Shown here: positions 61,605-64,000 of the stretch, piece after piece
Layout of the letters: each line of letters begins with the position of its first letter
How positions within the stretch are numbered: position 1 is the stretch's first letter
Source: Granulosicoccus sp963833195
GTDB lineage: Bacteria > Pseudomonadota > Gammaproteobacteria > Granulosicoccales > Granulosicoccaceae
Assembly (NCBI GenBank): GCA_963833195.1
Contig: CAWHXF010000028.1
Coordinates: 744,001 to 808,000 of the forward strand
Direction: 5' to 3'
Length of the DNA stretch: 64,000 nt
Notes under the pieces: model-generated
What the model saw: only the letters and a program-made list of their open reading frames with translations
What the model was told of the DNA's origin: nothing
Databases searched by the model: none
Translations under genes and position numbers: made by a program

Positions 61605-62321
61605 ATGTCTTCCGCCCCCGACGCGCCGATGCTCGCGCTGCACGACGTGCGGCTCGCCTACTCCGCCGGCGAGTCCACGGTCACCGTGCTGGACGAGCTG
61701 CAGCTAGAGGTCGCCGCGCGAGAGCGCGTGGCCATCGTCGGCCCGTCGGGCTCGGGCAAGACCTCCCTGCTGCTCGTGCTGACGGGGCTCGAGGAGCCCG
61801 ACGCGGGCGAGGTGCGCATCGATGGGCAGTCGCTCGCGACGCTCGATCGTGACGGGCGGGCGGATCTGAGGCGCGAGCGCATCGGCATCGTGTTCCAGTC
61901 CTTCCACCTCGTGCCGACGCTGACCGCGCGCGAGAACGTGGCGCTGCCGCTCGAGATCGGCGGCCGGCGCGGGGCCCGCGAGCGCGCCGAACGCATGCTC
62001 GATCGCGTCGGCCTCGCCGAGCGCAAGGACCACTATCCCTCGATGCTCTCGGGTGGCGAGCAGCAGCGCGTCGCCATCGCGCGCGCGCTCGTGCACGAAC
62101 CCGCGCTCATCGTCGCCGACGAGCCCACCGGCAATCTCGACGGCGCGACGGGCGAGCGCGTGGTGGAGCTGCTGTTCGAGCTCGAGGCCGAGACCGGCGC
62201 CACGCTGGTGCTGGTCACGCACGACCCGACACTCGCGGCGCGCTGCGACCGCACGCTGCGGCTTCGGAACGGTCGGCTCGACGCGGTGACGCACGAGCCC
62301 GAGCTGGCGCGCAGCGCATGA
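61605..62321 (+). CDS. ABC transporter ATP-binding protein (YbbA/LolD-like)
   Basis: A 238-residue ATPase of the MacB/LolD/YbbA group. Walker A is GPSGSGKTS near residue 47, the signature LSGGEQQRVAIARAL near residue 152, and Walker B Ile-Val-Ala-Asp-Glu-Pro-Thr-Gly-Asn-Leu-Asp near residue 173. The Phe-Gln-Ser-Phe-His-Leu-Val-Pro Q-loop is usual. Its stop overlaps the ATG of the permease by four bases (ATGA), so they form a two-subunit exporter or mechanotransmission system. In E. coli YbbA/YbbP lies next to tesA; no thioesterase is seen here. Confidence 0.85.
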   Translation: MSSAPDAPMLALHDVRLAYSAGESTVTVLDELQLEVAARERVAIVGPSGSGKTSLLLVLTGLEEPDAGEVRIDGQSLATLDRDGRADLRRERIGIVFQSFHLVPTLTARENVALPLEIGGRRGARERAERMLDRVGLAERKDHYPSMLSGGEQQRVAIARALVHEPALIVADEPTGNLDGATGERVVELLFELEAETGATLVLVTHDPTLAARCDRTLRLRNGRLDAVTHEPELARSA

Positions 62322-64000
62322 ACGCCGCCACCTTTCGCGGCCTGACCGCCTTCTCCGCGCGCGACCTGCGCGGCGGCGCCTCGATGCGCTCGCTGTGGGT
62401 GTTCTGCGCGTGCCTGTTTCTCGGCATCACGCTCGTGTCCGCGAGCGGCGGCCTGCTGCAGCTCGTGCGCGGCGCGCTGGCCGCGCAGGAGCGCGCGAAC
62501 TTCGGCGGCGACCTGGACATCGACGCGCGCGAGCCGCTGGACGACGCCGCGCTCGAGTGGCTCGACGCGCGCGGCGACGTGTCCCTGCTGACCGAGCTGC
62601 GCACCATGCTCGGCACGCCCGACGGCGCGTTCACCGTGGTGGAGCTGCAGAGCGTCGACGACGCCTATCCGCTGTACGGCACGGTGCGGCTGGAACCCGA
62701 TGTCCCGCTCGCCGAGGCGCTGGCGCAGGACGAGACCGGCACGTGGGGCGCGGCCTTCGACCCGTCGCTCGCCGAACGCCAGGGGCTCGAGGTCGGCGAC
62801 CGCGTCACGGTCGGCGACGCGGAGCTCGAGCTGCGCGCGCTGATCGCGCTGCAGCCGGATCGCAGCCTGCGCGCCGACGTCAGCGGCCCGCCGCTGCTCG
62901 TGGACGCGGGTGCGCTGCGGGCGACCGGGCTCGTGCAACCGATGAGCCTCGTCGAGTACGAGTACCGCGTGCGTACCGACGAGCCCGCGAACGCGTTCCG
63001 CGACGCGCTGCTGCAGCGCTTCCCCGACGCGACCTGGGAGGTGACGACGCTCGAGGAGCGCGGCGAGTTCCTGACCGAACGGCTCGATCAGATCGCCTCG
63101 GTGCTGATCCTCGTCGCGTTCGCCACGCTCTTCATCGGCGGGCTCGGCGTCGCCAACAGCGTGGCGAGCTACCTGCGCGAGAAGCGTCGCACCCTCGCGA
63201 CGCTGCAATCGCTCGGCGCGCGCTCCGGTCAGGTGGCGTTCGTGTACGTCGGTCAGGTCGTGCTGCTGGCGGCACTCGCGAGCGCGGCCGGCGCGATCGC
63301 GGGCGCGGCCGTGGCCGTCGGCACCTCCGTCGCGCTGGCGGAGCGGCTGCCGGTTCCGACGCCGCTCGCAACCCTCGCGTGGCCCACCCTCGCCGCCATC
63401 GGGTTCGGCGTGCTGGTGGCGCTCGCGTTCACGCTGCCCACCCTCGGCCGCACGCTCGTGCTGCGCCCGGCCCTGCTCATGCGCGGCGGCGAAGGCGACG
63501 CCGGCAGCACCCCGCGCGGCTGGAAGATCGCCACCGCCGCGGCTGGCCTGCTCACCGTCGCACTGCTGCTGATCGTCGTGCCGGAGCCGCTCGCGGGCCT
63601 CGGCTTCGTCGTGTGCGTGGCGCTGCTGATGCTCGCTCTCGATGCGCTCGTGCGCGGCGTGCGCATCCTGGCCCGACGCGCCGCGCGCGGATCGTGGCTG
63701 GACGGGCGCTTCGCGCTGCGGCTCGCGACGACCGGGCTGTATCGGCCGGGCTCGGCGCTGCGCCCGATGCTGCTGTCGCTCGGCACCGCGCTCACCCTGC
63801 TGGTGGCGGCGGCCATCGTCATCGGCTCCGTGCTGAAGACCGTCGGCGAGACGGTGCCCGCACGCGCACCGTCGCTGGTGTTCTACGACATCGCGAACGA
63901 TCAGCTCCCGGATTTTCGCGCGCTGGTCGCCGAGCAGCCCGGCAACGACGGCGTGAACACCGCGGCGCTCGTGCTCGGCCGGCTCGTCGCCATCAACGGC
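62318..64000 (+). CDS. FtsX-type ABC transporter permease (YbbP-like), runs off the window
   Basis: Open from the ATG at 62318 for 561 codons to the window end without a stop, so the C-terminal portion is missing. The first membrane helix (Leu-Trp-Val-Phe-Cys-Ala-Cys-Leu, about residue 27) is followed by a periplasmic MacB-like domain of about 220 residues. A set of FtsX helices (Ala-Thr-Leu-Phe-Ile-Gly-Gly-Leu-Gly-Val-Ala-Asn-Ser-Val, near residue 265) leads into the cytoplasmic Arg-Glu-Lys-Arg-Arg-Thr-Leu-Ala-Thr-Leu-Gln-Ser-Leu-Gly-Ala loop. YbbP proteins have about 800 residues with two FtsX units. Partner of the ATPase just upstream. Confidence 0.8.
   Translation, partial: MNAATFRGLTAFSARDLRGGASMRSLWVFCACLFLGITLVSASGGLLQLVRGALAAQERANFGGDLDIDAREPLDDAALEWLDARGDVSLLTELRTMLGTPDGAFTVVELQSVDDAYPLYGTVRLEPDVPLAEALAQDETGTWGAAFDPSLAERQGLEVGDRVTVGDAELELRALIALQPDRSLRADVSGPPLLVDAGALRATGLVQPMSLVEYEYRVRTDEPANAFRDALLQRFPDATWEVTTLEERGEFLTERLDQIASVLILVAFATLFIGGLGVANSVASYLREKRRTLATLQSLGARSGQVAFVYVGQVVLLAALASAAGAIAGAAVAVGTSVALAERLPVPTPLATLAWPTLAAIGFGVLVALAFTLPTLGRTLVLRPALLMRGGEGDAGSTPRGWKIATAAAGLLTVALLLIVVPEPLAGLGFVVCVALLMLALDALVRGVRILARRAARGSWLDGRFALRLATTGLYRPGSALRPMLLSLGTALTLLVAAAIVIGSVLKTVGETVPARAPSLVFYDIANDQLPDFRALVAEQPGNDGVNTAALVLGRLVAING

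Overview
The window is a GC-rich (about 70% by eye), gene-dense stretch of bacterial chromosome. The gene set points to a high-GC gammaproteobacterium, probably aquatic or marine. Supporting genes are csrA, a long-form argG, mnmH with a selD fusion, a histone-H1-like Lys/Ala protein, a cysteine glutathione peroxidase, an AlkB homologue, a pilin-type domain, and many binding-protein-dependent transporters for organic acids. The genus cannot be fixed from this window. I see no rRNA, tRNA, CRISPR array, prophage or intact insertion sequence. GTG and TTG starts and 1-4 nt stop/start overlaps are common.

Layout. 0-0.6 kb: a gene tail cut by the window edge and a 5'-truncated VapC toxin remnant. 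0.6-5.2 kb: a D-2-hydroxyacid dehydrogenase, then a TAXI-type TRAP transporter (binding protein plus fused permease). 5.2-8.3 kb (minus): an EamA exporter, an Ig-like secreted protein and alkB. 8.3-14.1 kb: a complete urtABCDE urea/short-amide ABC importer behind a weak sigma-54-like promoter. 14.3-17.2 kb: DUF998, DUF421, alpha/beta hydrolase and SMP-30 genes. 17.4-19.7 kb: DAHP synthase and an MFS transporter. 19.7-25.5 kb (minus): a strip in which a hydroxyacid dehydrogenase, a tctB/tctA pair, a tctC and the EAL domain of a GGDEF-EAL protein have each lost an internal segment, while topoisomerase IB between them looks intact.

25.7-33 kb: a DUF1344 protein, an aldo/keto reductase, and an operon encoding a SauT-like acyl-CoA ligase, a SauS-like acylating aldehyde dehydrogenase and an intact TctCBA importer, best read as sulfoacetate (or a similar small acid) uptake and activation. 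33.3-36.7 kb: a DctPQM TRAP transporter. 36.8-40.8 kb: a surface-protein locus with an Ig-like membrane protein, an extremely acidic CBM9-type lipoprotein and a protein that joins a type IV pilin-like domain to ankyrin repeats. 41-44.9 kb: an M16C protease, a shared terminator, csrA and the H1-like protein. 44.9-52.2 kb: a Rad3/DinG-type helicase next to a FAN1-like VRR-NUC nuclease, divergent from glutathione peroxidase and DUF3429, then a DUF222-HNH endonuclease with a LexA-box-like sequence upstream. 52.2-58.6 kb (minus): the overlapping chain argG - mnmH - NDH/selD fusion - saccharopine dehydrogenase-like - flavin reductase-like; selD carries an apparent frameshift. 58.8-64 kb: an MFS exporter, a META/PrcB_C lipoprotein and a YbbA/YbbP-like ABC system whose permease runs off the end.

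Themes. Uptake of small carboxylates and nitrogen compounds dominates (two TRAP systems, one intact and one broken TTT system, and Urt). A second theme is tRNA selenation: SelD makes selenophosphate and MnmH uses it for 2-selenouridine, and no selA/selB/selC is visible. The observations most worth following are the pilin-ankyrin architecture, the cluster of internal deletions at 19.7-25 kb and the sau-like operon paired with a tripartite tricarboxylate transporter.
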